The notes beneath the pieces are model-generated. The model was given only the letters and a program-made list of their open reading frames with translations. It ran no database searches and was not told where the DNA came from. From contig CAKZQF010000133.1 of NCBI GenBank assembly GCA_937139475.1, forward strand, positions 1-64,000: a stretch of 64,000 bases of DNA, read 5' to 3'. Positions within the stretch are counted from its first letter, which is position 1. Every line of letters starts with the position of its first letter. Shown here in pieces: positions 10,095 through 19,450 of this stretch. The position numbers and the translations under genes are program-made. Source of the stretch: an uncultured Gammaproteobacteria bacterium (GTDB lineage: Bacteria > Pseudomonadota > Gammaproteobacteria > Enterobacterales > Psychrobiaceae).

Positions 10095-10110
10095 TTAAAC
10101 ATACGTTTAA
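10095..10110. promoter_or_regulatory. Palindrome upstream of fadD, candidate PsrA/TetR-type operator
   Basis: TTAAAC-ATAC-GTTTAA is a perfect inverted repeat (6-bp arms, 4-base spacer) 73 bases before the fadD TTG. The core AAAC-N4-GTTT resembles the operator of PsrA, a TetR-family regulator of fatty-acid degradation in several gammaproteobacteria. The link to PsrA is inference. Confidence 0.4.
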
Positions 10111-10262
10111 TAATCCCACAACAAGAGACAAAAGAACAGAAGAAATAGAGCTTTTACCCTAATTAAGCGTAAATCAAATCTTACATACTAGCTTGCACAG
10201 CTATGCTTTGAGGCTGTTTTATTGAAAAGATGCAGTCAAAGCAGCATTAGATATCATATTGG

Positions 10263-10391
10263 CGCAATTACATTTATTAACTACTTAGCGCGCTTATCCC
10301 CTTTAAACCGCCGGTTAACGCCATAGTAAATCGCTGTTCTAATTTATTCTACCTAAGTACAGCAAGATCGCTTAATTAATGGAATTGGTAT
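10263..10391. repeat. Long palindromic repeat, copy E (about 129 bp)
   Basis: The right end CTTAATTAATGGAATTGGTAT (10371-10391) is the arm shared with the other repeat copies. The left end near 10263-10282 is its imperfect inverse (CAATTACATTTATTAA). The interior, including CCGCCGGTTAACG, is not shared with the short copies. Its right end coincides with the point where the decayed gene at 10392-10678 stops resembling its family. Boundaries at the left are approximate. Confidence 0.6.
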
Positions 10392-10678
10392 AAAACTGCC
10401 GATAAATACACAAAAAACTACCACCAGCCAAGCTATTTCTCTGGGATTCTCATGCGCTGAAACGCGCACTAATTTCAGTCCCAGTTCAGATAAGTATTTC
10501 CCCGTTAAAGCCGCCAATGTAGGTATGAATAGACCCATGAAGGTGAGCTTCATCTGTTATCAAAACAATAAGAGGCCGAATATCCTTGAACCCAGCCAAA
10601 TACCATCAAACTGAAACTACTTTGCAGTGTTGCTTTAATTAGGAACCCAGGGCCCATGTGTATTGGCGTGAACGGCAT
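10392..10678 (-). pseudogene. Decayed inner-membrane protein gene (frameshifted, truncated)
   Basis: Three reading frames each carry a short coherent piece in the right order. Frame one starts at ATG 10678 with MPFTPIHMGPG and continues to LMVFGW. A second frame from about 10584 reads DIRPLIVLITDEAHLHG. A third from about 10515 reads ALTGKYLSELGLKL and ends in a hydrophobic FCVFIGSF segment that runs into the repeat. As I recall, these pieces match one conserved family of small membrane proteins beginning MPFTPFHMGPG. The ATG overlaps the stop of the DUF4824 gene (TAATG), so it was once translationally coupled. At least two indels and a 3' truncation are implied. Confidence 0.75.
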
Positions 10679-11478
10679 TAGTTAGTCAGGCTTTTTACGC
10701 CAACAACCCATGGTTCGAGCCGACTTCCCCATTTTATGTCAACGGCATAACGTGGTATGGCTTCACTTTGCCGACCTAATCTAGTCAGGCCCGACAAAAC
10801 CGATGTATGTTCCAGTGGCACCATTATATTACTTACTGATAAACGCCTTAACATCAGGCTATAGTAGTTATCGTTGCTGTAATAGGGTTTAGCTATCCCT
10901 TTAACAATAAGTATATTTTCGTGTTCGAAAAACTTAGTCGCCAACGATTCGTAGTTAGCTGAGACTTCGACAAAAAATAAGCGGCTATTGGTTGTTTTTT
11001 CTCTCGCTAAGTCTTTACGATAGCGTTTCTCCTCACGCTCATTAGCCTTATTTGGCTGCTCTTTTGCAATGGCTAAAGCAGCCTGATGGGTTTCACTGGC
11101 TTTTGCTATTTCAGCTTTATGTAACGCACCATCATATTCAAACGCCCAGTAAAGCTCTCGCGACTCCACCCAATGATTAGCTTTATCCTCAATATCCTTA
11201 AAACCCAGCGCTAACAATTCCCCCTTAGTTAGCTCTATCACTCTAGCGCCATAGCGTTGGTAGCGTTCATTAGTCCCCGTAGGTCTTCGCCAGTTAATAA
11301 AAAGTGAAATGCCCGAATTTTCTTTATGCGCACCATGGGTGTATGACAAGGCTAGCTCCCTTTCGGTAAGTGTTAGCTGGCTTGTAGGGTCCCCCATGCG
11401 GTTATAGGCAACACCACTCAACGCCACCAAGTTTGTGCCAATTAAGATAGCCAGACCCATTAACAAGTAATTTTTCAT
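10678..11478 (-). CDS. DUF4824 family protein, membrane-anchored
   Basis: A 266-residue protein with one N-terminal hydrophobic segment (about 4-25) that acts as a signal anchor, followed by a periplasmic domain. The stretch after the membrane segment (NRMGDPTSQLTLTERELALS) and the later SRLFFVEVSANYESL segment resemble the DUF4824 family; no catalytic motif is visible. It overlaps the upstream DUF2157 gene by 4 bases (ATGA), so the two are translationally coupled, and its stop overlaps the start of the decayed gene. Function unknown. The family assignment is from recollection of its conserved segments. Confidence 0.7.
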   Translation of the reverse strand: MKNYLLMGLAILIGTNLVALSGVAYNRMGDPTSQLTLTERELALSYTHGAHKENSGISLFINWRRPTGTNERYQRYGARVIELTKGELLALGFKDIEDKANHWVESRELYWAFEYDGALHKAEIAKASETHQAALAIAKEQPNKANEREEKRYRKDLAREKTTNSRLFFVEVSANYESLATKFFEHENILIVKGIAKPYYSNDNYYSLMLRRLSVSNIMVPLEHTSVLSGLTRLGRQSEAIPRYAVDIKWGSRLEPWVVGVKSLTN

Positions 11479-12554
11479 CGCCCAGCCCCTTTTTGCAAAC
11501 TACTCAAGCGAAGTCGCTTAAATACCATTAACGCCAGCAGCGCCGATAATCCCAGAATAAAGAAAAATACATATTTGGGCATCCACTCCCACCACCAGTC
11601 GAAAAACTTAGTGTAGAGAAATAAAATAAAGAAAATGTTTGCGGTATTGGTTACTTCGCTCCAATGACGCTTAACACCCAGCCAAATAGCAAATGCAGAA
11701 AGAGCAAAGCCAATTATTTGATAAAAGCCTTCGATCAACTCAGGGGACCAATTCAAATAACTTATTCTGCCCCAGTTTGAGAGAATTAGGATTGGCAGAA
11801 ATAGCATTATCATTGCCGTTACCCAGTAGATAGCTTCAAATCCAGTGTATCGATTATGCGTTGTTAATTGGGGCAGCATAAATATGATCAAACTAGGAAT
11901 GAAAAAGTGTTCAGGCCTTTCACCAAAGCTAATCCAATAAACACCGCTCCAACTACCAAGTTTCATCGCGATAAAGCTACTAATACTCACGATGCCAAAA
12001 AACAATAACAATCGCGCGTTGCACGCATAGGCAAGCAGGAAGCTAAAAGCTGCCCATACGGCAAATGCATTGGGGGAAGGTGTAATATTAAAAATTTGAC
12101 CGAGCATCGAAAGGTTTAATACAAAGCAGGACAAACTTACTAGTGCCGCTATCTTTGAGAAATAGGCACTATGTTCTTTTTTAGCAAGATGCAGCACCAA
12201 TAATAATAAAGCGATGGGGGCTATAATCAGAATGCCGACTTGAATTGAGGTGCCAAGGTAGCCCCAAAACTGATAAAACAGAAAGAAAATGCTTGTTGCC
12301 ATAGCCAATGCACCAAGCAGTGACGCTATTTTCATGCCTATCGTCAATTGCTTGGATTGAATACTTGTGTCCACGTCATAAGCCGCAGCAAGCTTGTTTA
12401 GCAATTGACTATGATAGTCCCTAATCTGTTCAGTCTGCTCTGCCGATACTGCAAAAATGCCATCTCTTTCCAGCACAACGACTTCTTGTTGAAAGGCATG
12501 AATTTGGTCAACACGTTGTTGTGCATCGGCTTGAGAAAGCTGCTTTTCTTCCAT
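11475..12554 (-). CDS. DUF2157 domain integral membrane protein
   Basis: A 359-residue protein with a soluble N-terminal part of about 70 residues, predicted helical, and roughly nine to ten membrane segments from about residue 75 to the C-terminus. This is the DUF2157 architecture; these proteins occur in operons with DUF4824 or GDYXXLXY proteins, and their function is not known. It is the first gene of its transcript, with a GAGAG site before the ATG, and it overlaps the downstream gene by 4 bases. The 170 bases upstream (12555-12724) hold no recognisable element apart from AT-rich promoter-like sequence. Confidence 0.8.
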   Translation of the reverse strand: MEEKQLSQADAQQRVDQIHAFQQEVVVLERDGIFAVSAEQTEQIRDYHSQLLNKLAAAYDVDTSIQSKQLTIGMKIASLLGALAMATSIFFLFYQFWGYLGTSIQVGILIIAPIALLLLVLHLAKKEHSAYFSKIAALVSLSCFVLNLSMLGQIFNITPSPNAFAVWAAFSFLLAYACNARLLLFFGIVSISSFIAMKLGSWSGVYWISFGERPEHFFIPSLIIFMLPQLTTHNRYTGFEAIYWVTAMIMLFLPILILSNWGRISYLNWSPELIEGFYQIIGFALSAFAIWLGVKRHWSEVTNTANIFFILFLYTKFFDWWWEWMPKYVFFFILGLSALLALMVFKRLRLSSLQKGAGR

Positions 12555-12724
12555 TAAAAGTCTCTCCTTTGTTGAGTTTTATTTTGCCGTTATTGTTAAA
12601 CAGAACAAATAAAACATAAGAACCAACCACCTACCTCACTATAATAATACAACAAAAATCAGGAAAAGAAGCTGAGGCTTCACTTTCCAACACCTTACTT
12701 TAGCAGCAATACATTCAAATCCAG

Positions 12725-13573
12725 TTAATTAATAAAGTGCTGAATTGCTTGCGCTATTGGTTCTGGTTGCTCCATATGCACATGATGACCACCAGCGTAA
12801 TGTAAGCATTCAATTTGTCTCACAGCCGCTTTACGGCTCGCAAACGATTCACGCGCAAACACCAGTCCACTCTCACCAATAATTAAAAGGATTGGCGCAG
12901 TAATCGCACTAATAAAATCTAGTACCTGCTCCTCAGTCAGCCGTATTGGCGAGAGGTTACGCAGCCTTGAATCACTACGCCACGTATAACCACCATCAAC
13001 TTCAAGACTACCTCGCTCAACCAACAATGTGGCTATGTCTCGGCTAAAATCCCCGGCCTGAGTTCGAGCCGTTATCGCACTATCAAGTGATGGATGTATT
13101 GTTTTTTTCTTATTTTTTGGCCGCGCTGAGCGTTCAATTGATTTTCTTAAATTGGTCACACTTTCATGAGGTTTAGCAGCAAGAGGACCAAAGGATTCAA
13201 TCATAATTAGCTTTTCGACACGCTCGCTAAAGGTGCCTGCAAAAATAGAGGCCACAATGCCGCCAAGAGAGTGGCCTAAAATGGTTAGCTTATTACAGCC
13301 ATATTCAGACTCCAGGTAGTGACTTAACGCATGAAGATCGAAAACATAATCGGCAATATGATAACTAGCGCCAGCTGCTCTGTGCATCGAATGACCATGG
13401 CCAGGCCATTCAATTGCAAGAATATGATAATCAGCAAGGTGCTGTGCAAGCGGTATAAAACTGGCCGCATTATCCAGCCAACCATGTAATGCCAGTAAGA
13501 TTGGCTTGTCTGGTGAACCGAAAGACAGGCCAGCTAAGGTGATGTGCGGAAGTTCGATGGTAATATTTTTCAT
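12725..13573 (-). CDS. Alpha/beta hydrolase
   Basis: A 282-residue cytoplasmic hydrolase from ATG 13573, which has AGGA 6 bases upstream and overlaps the stop of the preceding gene (ATGA). The oxyanion motif is HGWLDN (30-35), the nucleophile is Ser102 in GHSLGG, and a late histidine lies in the GGHHVHME segment. This resembles the alpha/beta hydrolases annotated as esterases or haloalkane-dehalogenase-like, but the substrate cannot be told. Translational coupling to the M50-like gene suggests a shared regulator rather than a known shared pathway. A longer upstream frame exists but would overlap the M50 gene by 76 bases. Confidence 0.9.
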   Translation of the reverse strand: MKNITIELPHITLAGLSFGSPDKPILLALHGWLDNAASFIPLAQHLADYHILAIEWPGHGHSMHRAAGASYHIADYVFDLHALSHYLESEYGCNKLTILGHSLGGIVASIFAGTFSERVEKLIMIESFGPLAAKPHESVTNLRKSIERSARPKNKKKTIHPSLDSAITARTQAGDFSRDIATLLVERGSLEVDGGYTWRSDSRLRNLSPIRLTEEQVLDFISAITAPILLIIGESGLVFARESFASRKAAVRQIECLHYAGGHHVHMEQPEPIAQAIQHFIN

Positions 13574-14214
13574 GTGTTTCCTGTTTTCTTTGGGTATAGC
13601 CGGTAGAGCACAAATAGCCCCCACCCAAGCCAAATGAGTACCCAAACCAACGCCGGGATTAATGTCTGCTGTTCGAGAGAAAAGCTATCCCCGCTGTTGC
13701 TAAAAAGTAAATAGAGAGGACTATAAATTGCGTTAAACAATACGACAACAGCAATAAATCGAACGATATGATTAAATATTTTCTGTTTCGCAAGTTTTAA
13801 CAGCGCGACCAGTAATAGCCCGACAAGCAACAAAATTGACGCGGTGACTAAGCTTGAAACCCACAACAATAACGTCACAACAAACATCGCGATTAACAAA
13901 CCAAAGGTAAATTTAGCGATGTTTACCCGCTCTGCGCTTTGGAATAAAAGAGCGCCCCACAGCGGCGCGCCAAAATAGCCGCTAAAGGTGATAACAAATT
14001 GCGAGCCACCTAATGAAACAAGATGCCCCGCACCGTTTAATTGCAAAGCAAACTCTTCAATTTGTCCACCGGTAAGTATTGCCGCGATTCCATGGGAGAG
14101 TTCATGAAAGATTGTGGTGAGATAAAGGAACGGCACCGATACAAAAGGGATAAAGTTAATTAACAGTGCGAAAATACAATAGTATAGGAAAAATGCTCGA
14201 GGAGTATATATCAA
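13570..14214 (-). CDS. M50B-like integral membrane metallopeptidase
   Basis: A 214-residue protein with about six hydrophobic segments. HELSH at residues 37-41 gives the HExxH zinc motif inside the second membrane segment, followed by GIAAILTGG, as in the peptidase M50B-like family. It is much smaller than RseP and has no PDZ domain, so a site-2-protease role is unproven. It overlaps the upstream small gene by 4 bases and the downstream hydrolase by 4 bases, so the three are translated as a coupled set. No second metal-ligand motif could be identified with certainty. Confidence 0.82.
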   Translation of the reverse strand: MIYTPRAFFLYYCIFALLINFIPFVSVPFLYLTTIFHELSHGIAAILTGGQIEEFALQLNGAGHLVSLGGSQFVITFSGYFGAPLWGALLFQSAERVNIAKFTFGLLIAMFVVTLLLWVSSLVTASILLLVGLLLVALLKLAKQKIFNHIVRFIAVVVLFNAIYSPLYLLFSNSGDSFSLEQQTLIPALVWVLIWLGWGLFVLYRLYPKKTGNT

Positions 14215-14561
14215 GCGAATGTATCAATACCAACTAGGCGCTGGATCTCTTCACGTTTAGGGGCATGCAGTACTGATTGATAACTAGAAATGGCCAATCG
14301 TTGATTTCCCTGAGGGTTGTCATAAATGGTTTTATTCTTTTGATGCTCAGCCGCAACAATTTGATATTCGGAAGCTGATAGTGACTCTTTATTGGATTGT
14401 TTATCGTTAATTTGGCTATGCTGTGCTAATGATTGCTCATTAGCACGAGCCGTTTCGTTATTAATACCCGTTTTATTTAGCTCACCACTACCTGCAACAG
14501 AGCGTTGCTCTATTGTTCTGGGGGATTGAGAGTGAGTATAAGGCTGGTTATTAATATTCAT
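14211..14561 (-). CDS. Small polar protein of unknown function
   Basis: A 116-residue protein with no membrane segment and no signal peptide. The N-terminal 70 residues are rich in Asn, Gln and Ser and look disordered. The C-terminal 35 residues, ending KREEIQRLVGIDTFA, look like the conserved part; I recall similar short C-termini in proteins of other Alteromonadales and Vibrionales. It overlaps the M50-like gene by 4 bases and starts 27 bases after tsaB, so it is probably co-transcribed with yoaA and tsaB. Function unknown. Confidence 0.7.
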   Translation of the reverse strand: MNINNQPYTHSQSPRTIEQRSVAGSGELNKTGINNETARANEQSLAQHSQINDKQSNKESLSASEYQIVAAEHQKNKTIYDNPQGNQRLAISSYQSVLHAPKREEIQRLVGIDTFA

Positions 14562-14588
14562 TGATTAAAATTCTAGCATACCCCAACG

Positions 14589-15281
14589 CTATTCTCTACC
14601 GGGTAATTTTTGCCAAGTCACTGTATCTCTAACATATACTGGCGCGGCATCTTCTACATCAACCGCCTTGTCCGATGTCCAAGCATCTTTAGCTAACTTG
14701 GTCATTGCTTTGGCATGCGGGTATAAAATATCGTCCAAAACGGTAATGTTGGCCAGTTCAGATAGTTGAGGATAAACTTTCCATGCGCTGCCAACACCAA
14801 CGTATTGCTGCGCTGAAAAAGAACCTTGCTTTAAGTTCTCCGGGCTCATTACGACTTCTTCGTCAACAAGTACAGCCAGGCCATTTATATTTTGATAAAT
14901 CCCCCAGTAGACTTCCCCCATCCGAGCATCAATTGCGGCCATAATATGCGTGGCGTTATGTTCTTCAATAGCTTGCTGTGCCATCGCGGCCAGTGTTGAG
15001 AGCGCAATCACAGGTTTATTTGCACCCAGTGCCAGCCCTTGCATTATTCCGGTACCAATACGTACTCCAGTAAAGCTACCTGGACCTCTGCCCCATGCAA
15101 TAGCATCAAGATCTTTAGCAGTTAAATCAGCTTGTTTAAGCAAACTATCAACCATCGGCAGAACCATTTTCGTGTGGCTCTGCGGGGTAATATCAAATTG
15201 CCATTCAACGCAATCGTTGTAGGCTAAAGCCACTGAACAGGCTTCGGTTGATGTATCAATAATTAAGATTTTTTCAGACAT
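14589..15281 (-). CDS. tsaB: tRNA threonylcarbamoyladenosine biosynthesis protein TsaB
   Basis: A 230-residue ASKHA-fold protein that partners TsaD and TsaE to transfer the threonylcarbamoyl group onto A37 of ANN-decoding tRNAs. The N-terminal ATPase-like strand ILIIDTSTEACSVAL and the segment GPGSFTGVRIG are characteristic. E. coli TsaB is 231 residues. It lies just downstream of yoaA, the same pairing as in E. coli. The ATG at 15281 is the only good start. Confidence 0.96.
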   Translation of the reverse strand: MSEKILIIDTSTEACSVALAYNDCVEWQFDITPQSHTKMVLPMVDSLLKQADLTAKDLDAIAWGRGPGSFTGVRIGTGIMQGLALGANKPVIALSTLAAMAQQAIEEHNATHIMAAIDARMGEVYWGIYQNINGLAVLVDEEVVMSPENLKQGSFSAQQYVGVGSAWKVYPQLSELANITVLDDILYPHAKAMTKLAKDAWTSDKAVDVEDAAPVYVRDTVTWQKLPGRE

Positions 15282-15311
15282 TTTGTTTCGCTTTACTCTT
15301 ATTTTTCTTTA

Positions 15312-17249
15312 TCAGGAAGCTTCATCTGCGATGCTTTCTAAATAATTAATCACTTGCTTAAGGTCTCTAGTACGTTTCATATCCGGCAAGCTTTGAAGAA
15401 ACACCCTACCGTAAGGTCTCGTTATAATACGGGTATCACACAAAACTAACGCACCTTGATCATGTTGATCACGAATTAGCCTCCCTGCCCCCTGTTTTAA
15501 TGCGATAACAGCTTGAGGAACTTGTACCGCATCAAATCCTTCGATTCCCTGCTTTTTCTTGTCCTCCAATCTCGCCTTTAATAGCGGATCATCTGGGGAT
15601 GCAAAAGGTAATTTGTCTATGATAACACAGCGCAGCGCATCACCTCTAATATCTACCCCTTCCCAAAATGACGCTGTTGCCAATAAAACTGCGTCACCAT
15701 CCTCAACAAACTCTTTAAGTAGTTTTTGTTTACTGTCGCTTCCCTGAACCAGTAATTGTTGTGAAATGTTGTTCTCCAGTAACGCCTGTAATCGATTAAG
15801 TGTTGAAAAGCTCGTCACTAATATCAGGACACCACCGTTGCTCGCTTCAATGAGTACACTAATGGTTTGCGCTAGTTGTTCAACATATTGAGGATTGGAG
15901 GGTTCAGGCAGATACCGCGGTACGCAAAACATGGACTGCTTCTGAAAATCAAATGGGCTTTCCAGTGACAGTGTCTTTGCACTATCAAGGCCTAGCTGTT
16001 GCTTGAAATGGTCAAATTTATCATCAACCTTTAACGTTGCTGAAGTAAAAAGCCAAGCGGTATCGAGCGTTTCGATATGCTCTTTGAATTTATCTGCTAT
16101 CGACAAGGGGCTGATATTTAATTGCAAGTGGTGCCTCGTGGCTTCATACCAGACACTGGAACCAATCTTTTGCCCACTGCGAAATAAATCAAACAAACCT
16201 TTAATTTCTAACAAACGCTCAAAACAGTTATCTAACGTATCACTACGCCCCAATGAAAGCTTAATCACCTGATATAAGAAATCGAGATTAGTCGCTAACT
16301 GCTCAAATGCATTGGCCACATCTTGGCGTTGTAGCACTTGCCCCCAATCACCACGCTCGCCATTATGAGCAAAGCATAAGCGCAATTGGTCACTACAACG
16401 CTCCACAATTTGCGCAGCTTTTAAAAGCTGCTTGGTATCTTTTAACTCAGTGTAATAGACATGGCTAACATCGGTAGCTAACTCTTTGAGTCGTCGTGAG
16501 GATAATGACTGACCAAAGTAACCACAGGCGATATCGGGAATCTGATGTGCCTCATCGAATATCACTAAGTCACTTTGAGGAATGAGTTCCCCAAAGCCTG
16601 TATCTTTAAGCGCCATATCAGCAAAAAACAAGTGGTGGTTTACCACAATGATATCAGCCTCCATCGCTAGGCGACGCGCTCGCAATAAATAACATTCCTC
16701 AAAATATTCACATTGTCTACCGGTGCAATTTTCGGCGGTAGAGGTAACAAACGCCAGAGCCGGGGAATTCTCTTGGATACCAGGAACATCGCCCAAATCT
16801 CCCCCGATTGTATGCGAAGACCAGCGTTTTATTTGCAGTAAATCATGCTCAATTAACTCATTACCTGTCGCCCCTTGGCGTTGTGCACGCTTAAACCTGT
16901 CGATACACAAATAGTTTGCCCTGCCTTTGAGCAGAGCCGTTTTAAGTGGTTTGTTTAAGGCTTTTTTGACGATTGGTAAATCTTTATAAAACAACTGCTC
17001 TTGAAGTGCTTTTGTTCCAGTACTAACTATCGTTTTAGCGCCACTAACGATAGCTGAGACTAAATAAGCAAACGTTTTGCCGGTGCCAGTCTGAGCCTCC
17101 ACGATCAGTTGTTGTTTTGTGCCAACCGTTTCGGTGACCGCACAAGCCATTTGTGTTTGAACTTCACGCTCTTGAAAACCTTCAATAGCGTCCGATAGCG
17201 CACCGCCGCTGGCAAAAGATTGTTTTACGTCTGTGACGGAATGACCCAT
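15312..17249 (-). CDS. yoaA: XPD/DinG-family ATP-dependent helicase YoaA
   Basis: A 645-residue iron-sulfur superfamily 2 helicase (5'-3' direction in the family). The Q-motif region is FQEREVQ (25-31), Walker A is AQTGTGKT (52-59) and the DEAH box is at 232-235. Four cysteines, Cys115, Cys175, Cys180 and Cys186, match the expected [4Fe-4S] ligands. In E. coli YoaA binds the clamp-loader subunit HolC and helps repair replication forks. YoaA rather than DinG is chosen on length (E. coli YoaA 636, DinG 716) and the neighbouring tsaB. Confidence 0.94.
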   Translation of the reverse strand: MGHSVTDVKQSFASGGALSDAIEGFQEREVQTQMACAVTETVGTKQQLIVEAQTGTGKTFAYLVSAIVSGAKTIVSTGTKALQEQLFYKDLPIVKKALNKPLKTALLKGRANYLCIDRFKRAQRQGATGNELIEHDLLQIKRWSSHTIGGDLGDVPGIQENSPALAFVTSTAENCTGRQCEYFEECYLLRARRLAMEADIIVVNHHLFFADMALKDTGFGELIPQSDLVIFDEAHQIPDIACGYFGQSLSSRRLKELATDVSHVYYTELKDTKQLLKAAQIVERCSDQLRLCFAHNGERGDWGQVLQRQDVANAFEQLATNLDFLYQVIKLSLGRSDTLDNCFERLLEIKGLFDLFRSGQKIGSSVWYEATRHHLQLNISPLSIADKFKEHIETLDTAWLFTSATLKVDDKFDHFKQQLGLDSAKTLSLESPFDFQKQSMFCVPRYLPEPSNPQYVEQLAQTISVLIEASNGGVLILVTSFSTLNRLQALLENNISQQLLVQGSDSKQKLLKEFVEDGDAVLLATASFWEGVDIRGDALRCVIIDKLPFASPDDPLLKARLEDKKKQGIEGFDAVQVPQAVIALKQGAGRLIRDQHDQGALVLCDTRIITRPYGRVFLQSLPDMKRTRDLKQVINYLESIADEAS

Positions 17250-17493
17250 AGATAGAAATGATTGTGATAACGAAGTTGACTGCCATTATGAATAAAAACA
17301 CTCAATTTAGCGACAAAAACTTACTTTAATGTATTCTTAAAAATAACAAAGAATCGAACCTTTCATGTCATCATTTTTATGATGCATGCGGGATTCAAAA
17401 AAGAAAGGGATCACAACAGGTAATTTTCATTAGCATCAGCGAAGCAGGTTATGCAGTCTCTAACGACTAAAGCATAAGGCGTTGACAAAGGAT

Positions 17494-17524
17494 AAAAAAA
17501 CCACTTCAAATGAAGTGGTTTTTT
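17494..17524 (-). terminator. Rho-independent terminator of glnS
   Basis: A perfect stem AAAACCACTTCA / TGAAGTGGTTTT with a 2-base loop is flanked by A on the left and T on the right, so it could act in both directions. It starts 15 bases after the glnS stop. The 245 bases between it and yoaA hold nothing I can identify. Confidence 0.92.
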
Positions 17525-17539
17525 ATTGTAAATAAGAGA

Positions 17540-19210
17540 TTACTTATCTTGCTTTGCCCAAGTATCACGTAAACCTACCGTTCGATTAAAGACCGGCTTT
17601 TCGCTCGTGAAGTCATTACAATCAGCACAGAAGTATCCTTCACGCTCAAACTGGAAAGCTTGTCCAATCGGCGCATTAACAAGCGATGGCTCGACAACGG
17701 CATTTGCATGAACAACTAAAGAATCCGGGTTGATAACGCTTGAGAAGTCTTCTTCAGCTCCTGGATTAGCGACGGTAAATAAACGATCGTAAACACGCAC
17801 TTCAGCCTGAACGCCTTCGCTGGCACTAACCCAGTGGATTACGCCCTTAACACTACGACCATCTGCAGGCTTTTTACCTAGTGTTTCTGGGTCATAACTA
17901 CAATAGACAGTAGTAACCTGACCATCGCTATCCTTATCACAACGTAGCGCTTTAATTACATAACCATTACGTAAGCGAACTTCTTTATCGATCACTAAAC
18001 GTTTGTACTTTTTATTTGCTTCTTCTCTGAAATCAGCACGGTCAATATAAACTTCACCCGTAAATGGAATAGTACGCGTTCCCATCGTTTCATCTTTTGG
18101 ATGATTGGAGGCGGTTAATTGCTCTACTTGTCCTTGCGGATAGTTTTCGATAACCACTTTAATAGGATCTAATACAGCCATTGCTCGGGGGGCTTTTGAA
18201 TCTAAATCTTCGCGAATGCAGCTTTCAAGTGCACTCATCTCAATGACATTTTCTTGTTTTGTAACACCAATTCGCTTACAAAACTCAACGATTGATGCCG
18301 GTGTGTAACCACGACGGCGTAAACCAGCGATTGTCGGCATCCGAGGATCATCCCAACCATCAACAAGCTTATTCTCAACTAACGCTGCAAGCTTGCGTTT
18401 AGACATCACCGTATATTCTAGATTTAAGCGAGAGAATTCGATTTGCTGAGGGTGCGCTTCAATAGAAATATTGTTTATCACCCAGTCATAGAGTGGACGA
18501 TGATCTTCAAACTCTAAAGTACATAACGAATGAGTGATCCCTTCAATCGCATCGGAAATGCAATGGGTGAAGTCATACATCGGATAGATACACCATTTAT
18601 TGCCAGTCTGATGATGCTCAATAAAGCGGATGCGGTAAATAATTGGGTCACGCATTTTAATATTAGGTGATGACATATCGATTTTAGCACGCAAACTATG
18701 ACTGCCTTCAGCAAACTCGCCTTTGCGCATACGCTCAAATAAATCTAGGTTTTCTTCCACGCTTCTGTCACGCCACGGGCTCGGCTTGCCTGGTGATGTT
18801 AACGTACCACGATATTCACGCATCTGCTCAGCATCAAGCTGACAAACAAATGCTTTACCATTGGAAATTAGCTCAACCGCATAGTCATACAAGGTATCAA
18901 AATAGTTCGAACTGTAACGCTCTTCACCGGCCCATTCAAACCCCAACCAAGACACATCTTCTTTAATTGAGTTAACAAAATCAATATCTTCTTTGGCAGG
19001 GTTAGTATCATCAAAACGTAGGTTAGTTTGCCCTTTATAGTCACGGCCAATGCCAAAGTTTAAACAGATAGACTTTGCATGCCCGATATGCAAATAGCCG
19101 TTAGGCTCTGGTGGGAAACGGGTAACCACGCTAGTATGCTTACCACTAGCTAAGTCTTCATCGATAATATTACGGATAAAATTGGTTACGCGAACGGCTT
19201 CTTGGCTCAT
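17540..19210 (-). CDS. glnS: Glutaminyl-tRNA synthetase
   Basis: A 556-residue class I synthetase that charges tRNA-Gln with glutamine. The HIGH motif occurs as HIGHAKS after PEPNGYL, and the KMSKS-like loop is VMSKRKL. The C-terminal anticodon-binding beta-barrels extend to the end; E. coli GlnS is 554 residues. The ATG follows a GAGGG site. A terminator lies 15 bases downstream. Its presence means Gln-tRNA is formed directly in this organism. Confidence 0.98.
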   Translation of the reverse strand: MSQEAVRVTNFIRNIIDEDLASGKHTSVVTRFPPEPNGYLHIGHAKSICLNFGIGRDYKGQTNLRFDDTNPAKEDIDFVNSIKEDVSWLGFEWAGEERYSSNYFDTLYDYAVELISNGKAFVCQLDAEQMREYRGTLTSPGKPSPWRDRSVEENLDLFERMRKGEFAEGSHSLRAKIDMSSPNIKMRDPIIYRIRFIEHHQTGNKWCIYPMYDFTHCISDAIEGITHSLCTLEFEDHRPLYDWVINNISIEAHPQQIEFSRLNLEYTVMSKRKLAALVENKLVDGWDDPRMPTIAGLRRRGYTPASIVEFCKRIGVTKQENVIEMSALESCIREDLDSKAPRAMAVLDPIKVVIENYPQGQVEQLTASNHPKDETMGTRTIPFTGEVYIDRADFREEANKKYKRLVIDKEVRLRNGYVIKALRCDKDSDGQVTTVYCSYDPETLGKKPADGRSVKGVIHWVSASEGVQAEVRVYDRLFTVANPGAEEDFSSVINPDSLVVHANAVVEPSLVNAPIGQAFQFEREGYFCADCNDFTSEKPVFNRTVGLRDTWAKQDK

Positions 19211-19347
19211 TAGACCCTCAAAAATAATTTATTACTATAATTGGCCGACATGATCGCTTATTTCGGTAATATTCTCAACCGCTGTAGTGCCAAGATTATA
19301 ATAAAATCACACAAATCAATGAGAATTTTAATCCGCTATTGTATGTG

Positions 19348-19410
19348 ATAGCAATTCCACAAATAAATCGCTCTTGCGCTGAGTGTAAAGTCACTTCATC
19401 GGATTGGTAT
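19348..19410. repeat. Palindromic intergenic repeat, diverged copy C (63 bp)
   Basis: The left arm ATAGCAATTCCACAAAT and the right arm ACTTCATCGGATTGGTAT follow the same pattern as copies A and B but with several substitutions. It lies between the glnS start and the OmpA terminator. Confidence 0.6.
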
Positions 19411-19450
19411 TATTAGCGCAATGGGTATAACGAAAAACAATGAATTGCTA

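Noticed and set aside
10353-10553. 66-codon minus-strand open frame as an independent small membrane protein
   Set aside because: No ribosome binding site, a stop just upstream, and its sequence is one of three consecutive pieces of a decayed gene. Its last residues are translated from repeat E.
13574-13645. N-terminal extension of the alpha/beta hydrolase
   Set aside because: It overlaps the M50-like gene, while ATG 13573 has a good ribosome binding site and a 4-base stop-start overlap.
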